This document shows positions 44,810 to 54,062 of a stretch of 64,000 nucleotides of DNA, piece after piece. Origin of the DNA: Dyadobacter koreensis (GTDB taxonomy: Bacteria > Bacteroidota > Bacteroidia > Cytophagales > Spirosomataceae); the NCBI RefSeq assembly GCF_900108855.1, contig NZ_FNXY01000007.1, positions 310,001-374,000 of the forward strand, given 5' to 3'. How positions within the stretch are numbered: position 1 is the first letter of the stretch; each line of letters begins with the position of its first letter. The position numbers and the translations under genes are program-made. A model generated the notes under the pieces. The model had not been told where the DNA came from. It ran no database searches and worked only from the letters and a program-made list of their open reading frames with translations.

Positions 44810-45472
44810 TTAAATGGCTTGCTTGAAAATTTTCGTAGCCACAAAGAATTTTTTTGCCTTTTTTCTTAACCCGAAAGGTTTCACATTCATGCGTCTGTTC
44901 AAAGCTCTTCTGTTGATTTTTTCAAGACCGCAATCGAAGAAATAAGTGCTTTTATAGATAGAATCAGGCTCAAAAAAGTGGCTTACTGAGCTGTAAATAT
45001 TACCATCGAGATCGTTATATTCAAATCCGGTAAACTCAGCTTTATTTGCCGTGACAAAGACAAACTCTTCTCCCTGCATGACAGAACAGGTGTTCTGAAT
45101 TTCACTCCATCTATTTTTATAAAAAAAACGGTAACCTCCATTGATTGCCGGAGCAGTTCCGATATTCTTAATTTTAAACAGATCCGGTGCGTCCACATCA
45201 ACCGTCACAAACGGTCTGTTAATCAGAATATTCGAAAAGTCCCCTTCGTCAGCACCGGGTATATTTATTTTATAGAAGATGTAGAAGAATGCACCAAGTA
45301 TTAAAAACCCGCACGTCCAGAAATATTGAAAATCCTGAAACCAGGCCATGAAATAAGCAAAACTATAATTGGCCGGATCACCAAAACCCATAATGGGATA
45401 GGAGATGAAAAATATTATTACAATCGAAGAAAGAACGGCAAAAAAAATTGCTTCTGGTGAGGATACTTTCAT
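44810..45472 (-). CDS. Hypothetical membrane protein, 220 aa
   Basis: A membrane protein from the ATG at 45472 (MKVSSPEAIFFAV); the upstream TTG at 45517 is less likely. Two N-terminal helices (about 5-28 and 45-72) precede a soluble domain. The words FVTVDVDAPDLFKIKNIGTAPAINGGY and EFVFVTANKAEFTGFEYNDLDG recall an NEAT- or beta-sandwich-like fold, but the family is not recognised. It has no operon partner. Confidence 0.7.
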   Translation of the reverse strand: MKVSSPEAIFFAVLSSIVIIFFISYPIMGFGDPANYSFAYFMAWFQDFQYFWTCGFLILGAFFYIFYKINIPGADEGDFSNILINRPFVTVDVDAPDLFKIKNIGTAPAINGGYRFFYKNRWSEIQNTCSVMQGEEFVFVTANKAEFTGFEYNDLDGNIYSSVSHFFEPDSIYKSTYFFDCGLEKINRRALNRRMNVKPFGLRKKAKKFFVATKIFKQAI

Positions 45473-45678
45473 GGAAGTTATTGACCGAGGGATTTGACAT
45501 AATAAAGATATATCCAATGACCGGATACCTGCAAATTATAATCGAAATAATTATTAAACGCAGTCAAATTATTTCAAGGTCAAAAATTATCAATAACTGA
45601 ATAAAGCTCTATCTGTATTTAAATGTTTTGATTCTTGCAGCAATACAATTCGCTTTAAATTTTTATTGTACTAAGGTT

Positions 45679-46602
45679 TTAATTGTGTGTTAACTCTTTT
45701 CTGAAGGCTGCTGGCGTCAGGCCGGTTTTGCTTTTGAACAAGCGGTTAAAATATTGCGGGTATTCGAAGCCTAGTTTAAATGCAGTTTCATTAACGGAAA
45801 GATTTGTAGTCAGCAAGATTTCCTTAGCCTTTTCAATGAGCAGATTGTGGATATGCTGCTGTGCGCTCATACCCGTCAAAGACCGGAGCATGTCGCTCAA
45901 ATAATGGGAAGAAACGTTCAGCTGTCCTGCAATTTCATTCACTGACGGAATTTGACTGACCAATTCCTGCTGGAAAATATTTTTGGTCAGTTCCTCGAAT
46001 CTGACAATAAGATCTTCCTCAGAGCTGTTTCGGGTAATGAACTGTCGATTGTAGTATCGGTTTGAATAATTGAGTAAGACTTCAAGATGCGATATAATGA
46101 CATCCTGGCTAAAAGCATCGATTGGCTGACGATATTCATTTCTGATATCCGTCATGATCCGCTCAATGATTTGTTCTTCCTTTTCTGAAAGATGAAGCGC
46201 TTCATTTACATTGTAAGAGAAAAATCCATAGGAACCTATCCTTTTTGAAAGTTCATATTTCCGTATAAAATCGGGATGAATCAAAATCATCCAGCCAGAA
46301 ATCTTGGAAAAATCCGCTTCTCGGTTTAACGTAAAAACTTGTTTGGGCAAAGAAAATCCCATGATCCCGTCGCTAAAATCAAAATATTTCTGACCATAAA
46401 ACAGCGCATTACTAACATCTCTTTTTAAGAAAATATTGTAAAAATTCATGATCAGTTTATCGTACGGAAGATCCGGCATATCCGGATTGCATTTCACTTC
46501 AATCACACTAATCAGTGGGTGCTCTGGCTTGGGTATACCAACCAACGCATGGTAGTCAGCCAGAGAATTTATGATGATCGGACCGGAATCTGTTTTTTTC
46601 AT
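45679..46602 (-). CDS. AraC-family transcriptional regulator
   Basis: A 307-aa regulator with an N-terminal sensing domain and a C-terminal double HTH (about 210-300, QLNVSSHYLSDMLRSLTG and VNETAFKLGFEYPQYFNRLF). It is the common type that pairs with oxidoreductases in Bacteroidota. It lies 67 bases downstream of the aldo/keto reductase on the same strand, with a strong hairpin between them. It probably regulates that enzyme, but this is from proximity only. Confidence 0.9.
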   Translation of the reverse strand: MKKTDSGPIIINSLADYHALVGIPKPEHPLISVIEVKCNPDMPDLPYDKLIMNFYNIFLKRDVSNALFYGQKYFDFSDGIMGFSLPKQVFTLNREADFSKISGWMILIHPDFIRKYELSKRIGSYGFFSYNVNEALHLSEKEEQIIERIMTDIRNEYRQPIDAFSQDVIISHLEVLLNYSNRYYNRQFITRNSSEEDLIVRFEELTKNIFQQELVSQIPSVNEIAGQLNVSSHYLSDMLRSLTGMSAQQHIHNLLIEKAKEILLTTNLSVNETAFKLGFEYPQYFNRLFKSKTGLTPAAFRKELTHN

Positions 46603-46613
46603 CTGAGAATATT

Positions 46614-46656
46614 AGCAACAGGAAAGCGAATATCAAGATAACGCTTTCCTGTTGCT
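46614..46656. terminator. 15-bp perfect hairpin between AKR and AraC genes
   Basis: AGCAACAGGAAAGCG (46614-46628) pairs exactly with CGCTTTCCTGTTGCT (46642-46656). It follows the aldo/keto reductase on the minus strand, but a T run is absent. It may attenuate rather than end transcription. Confidence 0.65.
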
Positions 46657-46669
46657 TGTTTAAAGATAT

Positions 46670-47680
46670 CTATAAATTTACACCAGACATCGACGTTTGA
46701 TCATAACGATCTCCCACAATCTTACCGGCCGGAACGATCGACTCCAGGTGCCTGAGTTCTTCTTCGGAGAAAACGATAGACGCCGCAGCAACATTGTCCT
46801 CTAAATATTTTACCCGCTTTGTTCCTGGTATCGGCACAGTGCCTTTTGCAAGAGTCCAGGCTATTGCCAATTGAGATGGCGTTATATGCTTCGACTCAGC
46901 TAATATTTTTATCTCGTTTACAAGATCCAGGTTCTTGTAAAAATTTTCACCCTGAAAGCGGGGAATGTTTCTCCTAAAATCTTTTGCGTCAAAATCATCA
47001 GGACTTTTAATATCACCAGTCAAAAATCCGCGTCCTAACGGTGAATAAGAAACAAAACCCACTCCCAATTCACTGATGGTTTCAAACAATCCGTTAGTTT
47101 CAACGCTTCTCTCAAAAAGCGAATATTCGGTTTGTACTGCTGTGATCGGATGGATCAAATTTGCTTTCCTAAGAGTGCTGGCTGAAACTTCGGACAAACC
47201 GATATATTTAACTTTACCGGACTGAACAAGCTCGGCCATCGCTCCTACCGTGTCTTCGATAGGAGTTTCAGGATCGACACGGTGCAGATAATACAGGTCA
47301 ATATAGTCCGTTTTAAGATTTTTCAAAGAACGTTCAACAGCCTTTTTCACATAATCCGGCCGACCATTGATACGCCAGGTGAGCTCTTCATTGTCACCTA
47401 CCTCATATCCAAACTTCGTTGCAATCAGATACTTGTCCCTGTTTGCCGAAATAGCTTTACTAACCAGACGTTCATTTAATAAAGGCCCATACAAATCTGC
47501 CGTATCAAGAAAATTTATACCCAGCTCCAACGCGCGATGAATGGTTGCTATTGATTCCTGCTCATCCGCTGTTCCATAGATATCTTGTCCTGCAAGGGTG
47601 GTCATCCCCATGCAACCAAGACCTTCAACCGGAACTTCCAATCCCTGATTACCTAATTTTACCTTTTTAATACTGCTCAT
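46670..47680 (-). CDS. Aldo/keto reductase
   Basis: A 336-aa NADP-dependent aldo/keto reductase. The catalytic Asp and Tyr are in FLDTADLYG, Lys in IATKFG and His in YLHRVD. SPLGRGFLTG and a C-terminal GTKRVKYLEDN for coenzyme binding are present. The start LGNQGLEVPVEGLGCMGM is typical of the YakC/AKR13-like group that reduces aldehydes. The substrate is not indicated. The next gene on the strand is an AraC regulator. Confidence 0.93.
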   Translation of the reverse strand: MSSIKKVKLGNQGLEVPVEGLGCMGMTTLAGQDIYGTADEQESIATIHRALELGINFLDTADLYGPLLNERLVSKAISANRDKYLIATKFGYEVGDNEELTWRINGRPDYVKKAVERSLKNLKTDYIDLYYLHRVDPETPIEDTVGAMAELVQSGKVKYIGLSEVSASTLRKANLIHPITAVQTEYSLFERSVETNGLFETISELGVGFVSYSPLGRGFLTGDIKSPDDFDAKDFRRNIPRFQGENFYKNLDLVNEIKILAESKHITPSQLAIAWTLAKGTVPIPGTKRVKYLEDNVAAASIVFSEEELRHLESIVPAGKIVGDRYDQTSMSGVNL

Positions 47681-47877
47681 AAAATTGACTTGTTTAATGA
47701 AGTTTTTAATAAGACAAAGTTGAGGCTTTCTGATTTTAAGAAATTATACAAAATGAATAGATTGGTATACAAAGCGGAGATTCAATTTTCGAATGTGACA
47801 AACGTAAATCTGACGCGAAAACCTAGTCTAATTTTCAACATTCCTGATAGTTCGTTACAACTTTTATAACAATTGTG

Positions 47878-47967
47878 GTAATTTTGCGGCCAATTCATTT
47901 CAAAAATGAATTAGGTAGAAATGTTGCTTATAGGAACTCCGGGGCTCCGGAGTTCCTATTTCTTTTT
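47878..47967 (+). ncRNA. Candidate small RNA with terminator
   Basis: A TAATTTTG box (47878-47885) fits the Bacteroidota -7 element. Downstream a hairpin AATTCATTT-CAA-AAATGAATT (47892-47912) and a strong terminator follow, ATAGGAACTCCGG (47930-47942) pairing with CCGGAGTTCCTAT (47947-47959) then TTCTTTTT. No coding gene on the + strand ends ahead of this terminator. A short transcript of about 75-80 nt is the simplest reading. Expression is not shown. Confidence 0.4.
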
Positions 47968-47978
47968 AAGACTTTTCC

Positions 47979-48146
47979 TTACTCATCATGATTGATTTCC
48001 TCTTCGACGGTCAGTCTTTGGCCAGGCTGAGTAGAACTTTTCATCACCGCTGAATAAACCTTGCCAACCGCGAAATCATTACAGGAAGACTTATGATGGT
48101 TTTCCACTATCGAACACCATGAACAAGCAGGATATATACTAATTTT
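47979..48146 (-). pseudogene. Possible coding remnant, about 55 codons
   Basis: A minus-strand open frame without an ATG reads CSWCSIVENHHKSSCNDF, then AVGKVYSAVMKSST and RLTVEEEINHDE to a stop at 47979. The composition looks coding rather than random, with Cys-rich and acidic parts. No gene start or family is recognised. It may be the C-terminal fossil of a broken gene, but may also be chance. Confidence 0.25.
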
Positions 48147-48185
48147 ACACTATCCTTCGCGTTTTCTCCACTTAAAGCAGTCTCT

Positions 48186-48605
48186 ATGAAGAAATTATCC
48201 AGGTCTTTGACTACCATGCTGATGGTATTGGTTGCACTTTCTTTGTCATGCACTGATCATGATATTCCTGAAAAAATAGCATTAAAAACATTGCCGATTT
48301 TTTCAAACCCAAACCAATTGAAATGCTCGATCGTCTTCGCTCTGGATGTCGTCAGAACCGGTGAGTTACCGGTAAAAGAATATGGTGCGGTTTATAGTGC
48401 AAATTTTGATGGCCACAGTCCTTTGACGCCAACTCCTACGATTGAGACGAACTTAAAAGTTGTCTTTGACCTACCCGCAAGTACCGGTTACAAAGAAGAA
48501 ATAGGGCCGCAATTATGCACGAATAATATATATTATAGGGCATATGCCATACTCATCGACGATTCGGTCATTTACGGAGATATCCTGCATTTTCGGGTAG
48601 ATTAA
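48186..48605 (+). CDS. Lipoprotein with FN3-like domain
   Basis: A 139-aa lipoprotein with lipobox LSLSC and TDHDIPEK just after the Cys, like the YceI lipoprotein at 25589 (TDHDLPD). The body resembles the short FN3-like repeats of Bacteroidota surface proteins, with EYGAVYSANFDG and a closing YYRAYAILIDDSVIYGD. It would face the periplasm or the cell surface. No operon partner; a terminator follows. Confidence 0.68.
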   Translation: MKKLSRSLTTMLMVLVALSLSCTDHDIPEKIALKTLPIFSNPNQLKCSIVFALDVVRTGELPVKEYGAVYSANFDGHSPLTPTPTIETNLKVVFDLPASTGYKEEIGPQLCTNNIYYRAYAILIDDSVIYGDILHFRVD

Positions 48606-48637
48606 ACGGGCAAATAATATAATGAATGCTATTGCAA

Positions 48638-48672
48638 TAGAAAAAGGCTGTGTTAGCGCAGTCTTTTTCTAT
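48638..48672. terminator. Bidirectional terminator
   Basis: TAGAAAAAGGCTG (48638-48650) pairs with CAGTCTTTTTCTA (48659-48671), with A and T runs on the flanks. It sits between two convergent genes. Confidence 0.8.
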
Positions 48673-48707
48673 GAATCAACAATCTTAACATCCTAGCTAA
48701 CTTTACT

Positions 48708-49595
48708 TTACTTCGCCACGATCATTTCTCTTCCCCCAATGTTAATTGTAATTGTCTTTCCAAACCAGTTCAAAGACGAAGTTCCATCATAAATCAGACC
48801 TTCGATAAAGGAAACTTTGGGCTCCGAAACGTGAATTTGAGGAAAGTCTCTGGCTGAAATTTCCGAAATTCTGGTACTATAAATGGATGTTTCTATCTCT
48901 TTATTAAATTCACTTTTACGTGTTGTCCGTACAACTTTACTTGTATCCTGAACATCCACACCGAGCTCTTTTAAATAATTTGCATTGATGTGAAAGACAT
49001 TTGTTCCAGCTCCACTATCAATCAAAAACTGCAACGTCAGTTTTTGATTGACCTGAACAAAAGTAAAAATATCAAGGGTAATGTCTCTCGAACTTTCAAT
49101 TTGCAAAGGCAGGATATATCCCTTTGCTTTTTTGGCGTTAAAACTTCCCGCTGTTTCTATAATTACTTTTTTCTGTTCATAGTCAATTGTAAAAGGTTGA
49201 TTTTGAAATGTCATTAAAGATATCAGGCCATCGATCGGGCCAAAGTCAACGTCAAATATCATTAATTTTGGATTGGGATCTTTAAAATCTCCAATCATGA
49301 TTTGATCTGTAGTGTATAAATCTGCCGTGATTTTTTCTCCTGTCGCTCTGAACGCTGTATACTCACGGTTAAGTCTATGTACGTTTGACAATTTTGATGA
49401 AAACTTCTTAGTCAAAAGCGTTATCCCTGCGCCCGTATCCAGAATAAAATTTCCCTCTATTCCATTCACTTTTGCTTTAATCATTATATGACCGCTTGGA
49501 GCCATTTCAAAAGGCACAACAGTCTGAGCAGATAGCGATGCGACAGTGACAAGAAAATTTGCTATCAAAAAAAGGGTAAACCGTATAATCAACAT
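48708..49595 (-). CDS. Exported retropepsin-like aspartyl protease
   Basis: A 295-aa protein with a signal peptide (about 1-23, ending LSAQ). Two aspartyl active-site motifs lie in one chain: FILDTGAGITLL near residue 52 and FLIDSGAGTNVF near 192. Single-chain double-motif proteins of this kind are known from Bacteroidota and may form a pepsin-like pair within one molecule. The regions between the motifs are beta-rich. It is probably a periplasmic protease, with unknown substrate. No operon partner. Confidence 0.85.
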   Translation of the reverse strand: MLIIRFTLFLIANFLVTVASLSAQTVVPFEMAPSGHIMIKAKVNGIEGNFILDTGAGITLLTKKFSSKLSNVHRLNREYTAFRATGEKITADLYTTDQIMIGDFKDPNPKLMIFDVDFGPIDGLISLMTFQNQPFTIDYEQKKVIIETAGSFNAKKAKGYILPLQIESSRDITLDIFTFVQVNQKLTLQFLIDSGAGTNVFHINANYLKELGVDVQDTSKVVRTTRKSEFNKEIETSIYSTRISEISARDFPQIHVSEPKVSFIEGLIYDGTSSLNWFGKTITINIGGREMIVAK

Positions 49596-49882
49596 TTTAA
49601 TTTTTATTAATGATTTATGAATAATGAAATGGTAAATATGCTCTGATTGGCGGCATTTCCATCCGAAGATAACACAACCGCGCGATTTGTAACCAATCAG
49701 TTATAATAATATTACAGTGGGCCCAGATTTCGGCATCAGCGATCTTACCTTTTAAAAATTAAATTTTAGCATATCGCCACACTTAATTTTATTCCCACGT
49801 AATATCAATTGTGCGCATCCAAATTTTACAAGCAATTTTTCATCTATGCATAGAAGCTTACTCAATTTTAATCTGACTAAAT

Positions 49883-51328
49883 ATGTTAAATTTTAAAAGG
49901 TTCAGCCAAATTGGGTTTATTGTCGCAGCCATTTCAATGGTAGGTTGCAAGGATAAAGATGTCGATCCTATAACAGAAACTACCGACAGTACAGATTACC
50001 AGGCAGTGAACAGCTGGATATATGAGGTAATGAATGACGCATATTTTTGGTACAAGAATATGCCCGTGGAGAGTAGTCTGAACAATAAACTTAATCCCAA
50101 TGAGTATTTCGAAAAACTAATTTATCAGCGAACAACAACCGACCGGTTTTCGATGATAACCGATGATATAGACGCGCTGACCAACGAGTTTAACGGCGTT
50201 AGTAAAATTTTCGGCATTAATTATTCACTTTCGTATACAGACGACAGCAAGTCAAATATTGCGGCTTTTTTGAGTTATGTCGTTAAAGGCAGTCCGGCCG
50301 AAGCGGCTGGTTTAAAGCGTGGAGACATTATTATGAAAGTGGGCGGCACTCAACTGACGGCAAGCAATTATTCTACCCTTTTTGGTAGCAGCGAAACGGC
50401 AACCTTTACCTTAGGTACACTTAGTGGTACTACTTTGACAGCAGATAATTCTAAGACGATAACAGTAACCAAGGCAGAAATAAGCGAAGATCCGGTTCCG
50501 TTTTCAACTGTAATCTTTAAAACCGCTTACGGTAAAACGATCGGTTACCTTGTTTACACACAATTTGTACCAGGAACGACCGGGAATGCAGAGAAATATG
50601 ACAACGAGCTGCGTCAGGTATTCGCCGATTTTAAAAGTAAAGGTGTGAATGAACTGGTTCTTGATCTTCGGTTTAATCCAGGTGGATACATCAGCTCTGC
50701 CGAAACCCTTGCGTCACTTATTGGTAAAAATGTGTCCAGTTCAAAAGTTTTTTATAAAGAGCAATGGAACGACAAATATATCGCCTACTGGCAAAGTAAG
50801 TACGGGACCACAGCGCTGAATTATAATTTCCAGGATGAGGGAAATAATATTGGCTCAAATCTGAACCGTGTTTTTGTCTTGACGTCAAATGGAACTGCGT
50901 CGGCCAGTGAGCTTGTCATCAATGGTCTTCGACCTTATATGGAAGTCGTTACGATTGGTGAACATACCTATGGCAAAAATCTTTTTGGCTCTTTGATCAG
51001 TGATGACGAAAACCGTTGGAAATGGGGAATGTATGTAATGCTGGGTCAGACGGCAAATGTAAATAATCAGTCAGACTACGGCACAGTCAACGGAATGGCC
51101 CCGACCTATGAGGTGGAAGATTCGGTTATTCCCTACAAAGCTTTTGGTGACGAAAATGAAACACTACTTAGAAAAGCGCTGGATGTGATTGGAATTCCGG
51201 CACCGACAGGAACCAGGATGGCTGCGACAAAATCCGTTAAATCGTTTATAAGCGAACCGTTTAAAGACAATTTTATTCCCGAAAAACGGATGATCAAGGA
51301 TGCTCCATCCTTAAAATTAATAAAGTAA
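49883..51328 (+). CDS. S41-family peptidase with PDZ domain
   Basis: A 481-aa protein with a lipobox-like SMVGC (Cys about 22) and an S41 peptidase domain. A PDZ segment is GSPAEAAGLKRGDIIMKVGG (about 140). The Ser is in NGTASASELVING (about 350) and the Lys in HTYGKNLFGS (about 372), forming the Ser/Lys dyad of tail-specific proteases. It probably degrades misfolded or peptide substrates at the cell envelope. The gene is isolated and ends near a bidirectional hairpin. Confidence 0.9.
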   Translation: MLNFKRFSQIGFIVAAISMVGCKDKDVDPITETTDSTDYQAVNSWIYEVMNDAYFWYKNMPVESSLNNKLNPNEYFEKLIYQRTTTDRFSMITDDIDALTNEFNGVSKIFGINYSLSYTDDSKSNIAAFLSYVVKGSPAEAAGLKRGDIIMKVGGTQLTASNYSTLFGSSETATFTLGTLSGTTLTADNSKTITVTKAEISEDPVPFSTVIFKTAYGKTIGYLVYTQFVPGTTGNAEKYDNELRQVFADFKSKGVNELVLDLRFNPGGYISSAETLASLIGKNVSSSKVFYKEQWNDKYIAYWQSKYGTTALNYNFQDEGNNIGSNLNRVFVLTSNGTASASELVINGLRPYMEVVTIGEHTYGKNLFGSLISDDENRWKWGMYVMLGQTANVNNQSDYGTVNGMAPTYEVEDSVIPYKAFGDENETLLRKALDVIGIPAPTGTRMAATKSVKSFISEPFKDNFIPEKRMIKDAPSLKLIK

Positions 51329-51348
51329 ACTCTCCCGTTTGTGTAGGA

Positions 51349-51404
51349 TCAGGGTAGTCATCGCTGTGTTTAACAATTTGTGAACATTGCGATGACCATC
51401 CTGA
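51349..51404. terminator. Bidirectional hairpin
   Basis: TCAGGGTAGTCATCGC (51349-51364) and GCGATGACCATCCTGA (51389-51404) pair with two mismatches, and a T-rich flank follows. It sits between two convergent genes. Confidence 0.65.
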
Positions 51405-51410
51405 ATAATT

Positions 51411-51911
51411 TTATTTTCTTATAAAAATATCGCCATGCCCGCGGAATTCACAGGATTTATTGATAATCTTATAATATACCCGTATGGTGTCCTGTACTTC
51501 AAATTTGGAAAAATCAAATCTGGCTGATTTGGCATACAACGAGTCTGCTGCCATCAGCACTTTAAAATTCCGATCGACTACGCGGATAGCAATTCTGGCG
51601 GAATCTGGCTTATCAATATACACTTCTACCTGACTGGATGCCGGATTTGGATAGGCCATTATACGGTAAGATTCTGGCAGCGGACAATCTTCTGAAAGGC
51701 TTGTTCCAAAAAGAGAAAGTTCATTTTCAATCCATTTGTCGTTAAAATTCCAGTCGTCCGGATCAGCGTTACCGATAGGAGCCCCAACAAGATCCCTTGC
51801 TGTTATACCGTTGAACTTAATAAGTTTATCCACGCTATTTTTAACCTGTGGATCTGAATTGCTACAATTGCAAAAGAGTATGCTCAATATAATCCATACA
51901 CAAGCTTTCAT
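51411..51911 (-). CDS. Hypothetical lipoprotein with PNP-type segment
   Basis: A 166-aa lipoprotein with lipobox FCNC (Cys about 16). A middle segment, AYPNPASSQVEVYID, resembles the start of a type IX secretion C-terminal domain but is followed by another 60 residues with a different ending. It could be an FN3-like or sorting-domain-like module. No catalytic motif is seen. It follows the polX gene on the same strand by 26 bases and may be co-transcribed. Confidence 0.65.
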   Translation of the reverse strand: MKACVWIILSILFCNCSNSDPQVKNSVDKLIKFNGITARDLVGAPIGNADPDDWNFNDKWIENELSLFGTSLSEDCPLPESYRIMAYPNPASSQVEVYIDKPDSARIAIRVVDRNFKVLMAADSLYAKSARFDFSKFEVQDTIRVYYKIINKSCEFRGHGDIFIRK

Positions 51912-51937
51912 AAATTAGAACGTTAAACTTTCATCAC

Positions 51938-53647
51938 TTACCCTTTTCTCATTTTTAAATATTCCTCGATTTCGACCAGGGTGAACGCATTGAAAGTCAT
52001 ATCTCTCGTCAGGCCGCCTTTTCTGGCAACAGCTACACCGTAGTGCATATCATAATATCCTTCTTTTTTATGCGCATCAGGATTAATACTAAGCAAAACA
52101 CCTTTTTCCATGCAATAAGAAATCCATCGCCAGTCAAGGTCCAGACGCCAGGGCGACGCATTTATTTCAATGACAACCCTGTGAGCAGCGCAAGCATCGA
52201 TAATTACCTTATGGTCAATTGGATAACCTTCTCTTGATAATAATAATCTACCCGTCGGGTGACCGAGAATAGTTGTATATGGATTTTGAATTGCTTTTAG
52301 AAGCCTTGCTGTCGCTTTTTCCAAAGTCATTGTAAGATTGCTATGCACGGATGCTACAACATAGTCAAAGCTTGATAAAATCTCATCCGGATAATCCAGA
52401 GAACCATCTCCCAGTATATCCGACTCAATACCTTTTAATATTTTGAACGGTTTTTCTGGTCCGGCCATCGCAAAACGTTCGTTCAGTCTTGCAATTTCTT
52501 CGTGCTGACGGAAAACATCTTCTGCTTTCAGACCACTCGCATAAGAAGCGGTCTGCGAATGATCGGCAATGCCCAGATATTCAAACCCAAGTTCCTGACA
52601 AAAAAGCGCCATCTGTTCAAGGGTATGCTGCCCGTCCGAATACGTACTATGATTATGCAAAATCCCTTTGAGATCATCCCATGTGATCAATTGATCGGGC
52701 GTGTGAGTCTCTGACCATACAAATTCACCAAAACCCTCACGCATTTCCGGAACGATGTAAGGCAACCCTGCTTTTTGGTAAATGATTTCCTCAGATTCAA
52801 CGGCTTCGTATTTTGCTTGTCGCCAAAGCGATGTTCCAGCCGCTGTCTGAATGCCTAAATGTTCAGGCGAAGCTGTTTCCAGAAACAATTCATTGACAAA
52901 GTTATCAGGTGAAACAGCAAGGATCTCAATGCGGACAGCTATATCTTTTACCTTTCCCCGCCAGATAAACGGCGATGAATTAATATTATCTTTTTCCAGA
53001 AACTCAATGCCTGAAATCGATTCTTGCAAACCGGCAGGCGATACGGTCGCTACAAGAACGCGGATGGTTTCTACCGTTTCAGCTTTTCTTCTTACCTCTC
53101 CGGCAACAGAAACCTGTTCATATATCTTTTTTAATTCTTGCTCAATAAGGTCAGCAACTGCAAGTGCCTTATCCATTCGTAACTTTCCTGCCTGATCTTT
53201 CAAAAAAGCCAGAGATTCCAATATTTTCTGCTCGGTACTTCCTCCGAAACCTTTCACCTTTGCAATTTTACCGCTTTGGCAGGCCAGCTCCAATTCATGT
53301 AAATTATCAATGCCAAGTTCTCTCCATAAAACAGCAATTTTCTTAGCTCCAATCCCCTTTATACTGAACATTTCCAAAACACCCAAAGGCGTGTCTTCCA
53401 GCAATTCTTCCAGCTCCCTGAAGGTCCCGCGCTGAACGATTTCGATAATCTTGCCAGCAGTACTTTTGCCAACTCCTTGCAGTTTTGTAAGCTCTTCAAG
53501 CGACATAAGTGCCAGTTCGCCGTCTTTATATTTATCCAGGTAAAATCCGGCTACACCGTAACTTTTCACCTTGAACGGATCAGCTCCGTGGAGTTCCAGA
53601 AGTTTGGCGGTAAGTTCGAGGAGTTCTACAATTTCGGCGTTGCTCAT
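51938..53647 (-). CDS. PolX-family protein with intact PHP nuclease and degenerate polymerase site
   Basis: A 569-aa protein: helix-hairpin-helix and palm of a family X polymerase (about 1-320) joined to a C-terminal PHP domain (about 335-569). The PHP motifs are intact: HNHSTYSDG, ADHS, GIESDI, VASVHS, HPTGR and PDAH. The polymerase motif GSxRRxxETVxDxD, however, reads GEVRRKAETVETIR at residues 183-196, with both catalytic Asp replaced. The third acid (VDLRV-type) is Glu in RIEIL. The protein is probably a metal-dependent 3'-5' exonuclease or structure-binding protein for DNA repair, rather than a polymerase. The symbol polX is not given because of the altered site. Confidence 0.85.
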   Translation of the reverse strand: MSNAEIVELLELTAKLLELHGADPFKVKSYGVAGFYLDKYKDGELALMSLEELTKLQGVGKSTAGKIIEIVQRGTFRELEELLEDTPLGVLEMFSIKGIGAKKIAVLWRELGIDNLHELELACQSGKIAKVKGFGGSTEQKILESLAFLKDQAGKLRMDKALAVADLIEQELKKIYEQVSVAGEVRRKAETVETIRVLVATVSPAGLQESISGIEFLEKDNINSSPFIWRGKVKDIAVRIEILAVSPDNFVNELFLETASPEHLGIQTAAGTSLWRQAKYEAVESEEIIYQKAGLPYIVPEMREGFGEFVWSETHTPDQLITWDDLKGILHNHSTYSDGQHTLEQMALFCQELGFEYLGIADHSQTASYASGLKAEDVFRQHEEIARLNERFAMAGPEKPFKILKGIESDILGDGSLDYPDEILSSFDYVVASVHSNLTMTLEKATARLLKAIQNPYTTILGHPTGRLLLSREGYPIDHKVIIDACAAHRVVIEINASPWRLDLDWRWISYCMEKGVLLSINPDAHKKEGYYDMHYGVAVARKGGLTRDMTFNAFTLVEIEEYLKMRKG

Positions 53648-53708
53648 GTTCGGCGTTGTTAAATTATAATCTGCGAATTACGAAGTATGTGCCAGCATTT
53701 GCAAATCT

Positions 53709-53762
53709 TTAACCAAAATCAATCCCCTTTCCGGGCCTTCGGTCTCAATTTTCTTTGGTTAA
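53709..53762. repeat. Inverted repeat upstream of polX-like gene
   Basis: TTAACCAAA (53709-53717) and TTTGGTTAA (53754-53762) are exact complements 36 bases apart, inside a wider GC-richer block. It lies in the 415-base region between the polX-like gene and the AGE epimerase, which otherwise shows nothing. Confidence 0.5.
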
Positions 53763-54062
53763 AAGTAGTTGTCTTAAAATTTTGACTTACAATGATAAAC
53801 GCATATTTAAAGAATATAGCAACTTACAACTGGCAAATAGCTTGGCAAGAAAAAGCCAAGCTGTCATAATAAACACTTTTCAAAATTAAAATATTTCAAA
53901 ATAAAATATTTATAACAATAAAAACACGGGTTCGATAGTCAATATTTATAGGATTGGAGTACTAAAACCATATTTCCGTGTCGCATTTGAAAAGGCTATT
54001 TTCCAGGCTATTGGCAAGTAAAAAAAACTAATTGCATAAACTTTAAATCCTTATAACCGCAC

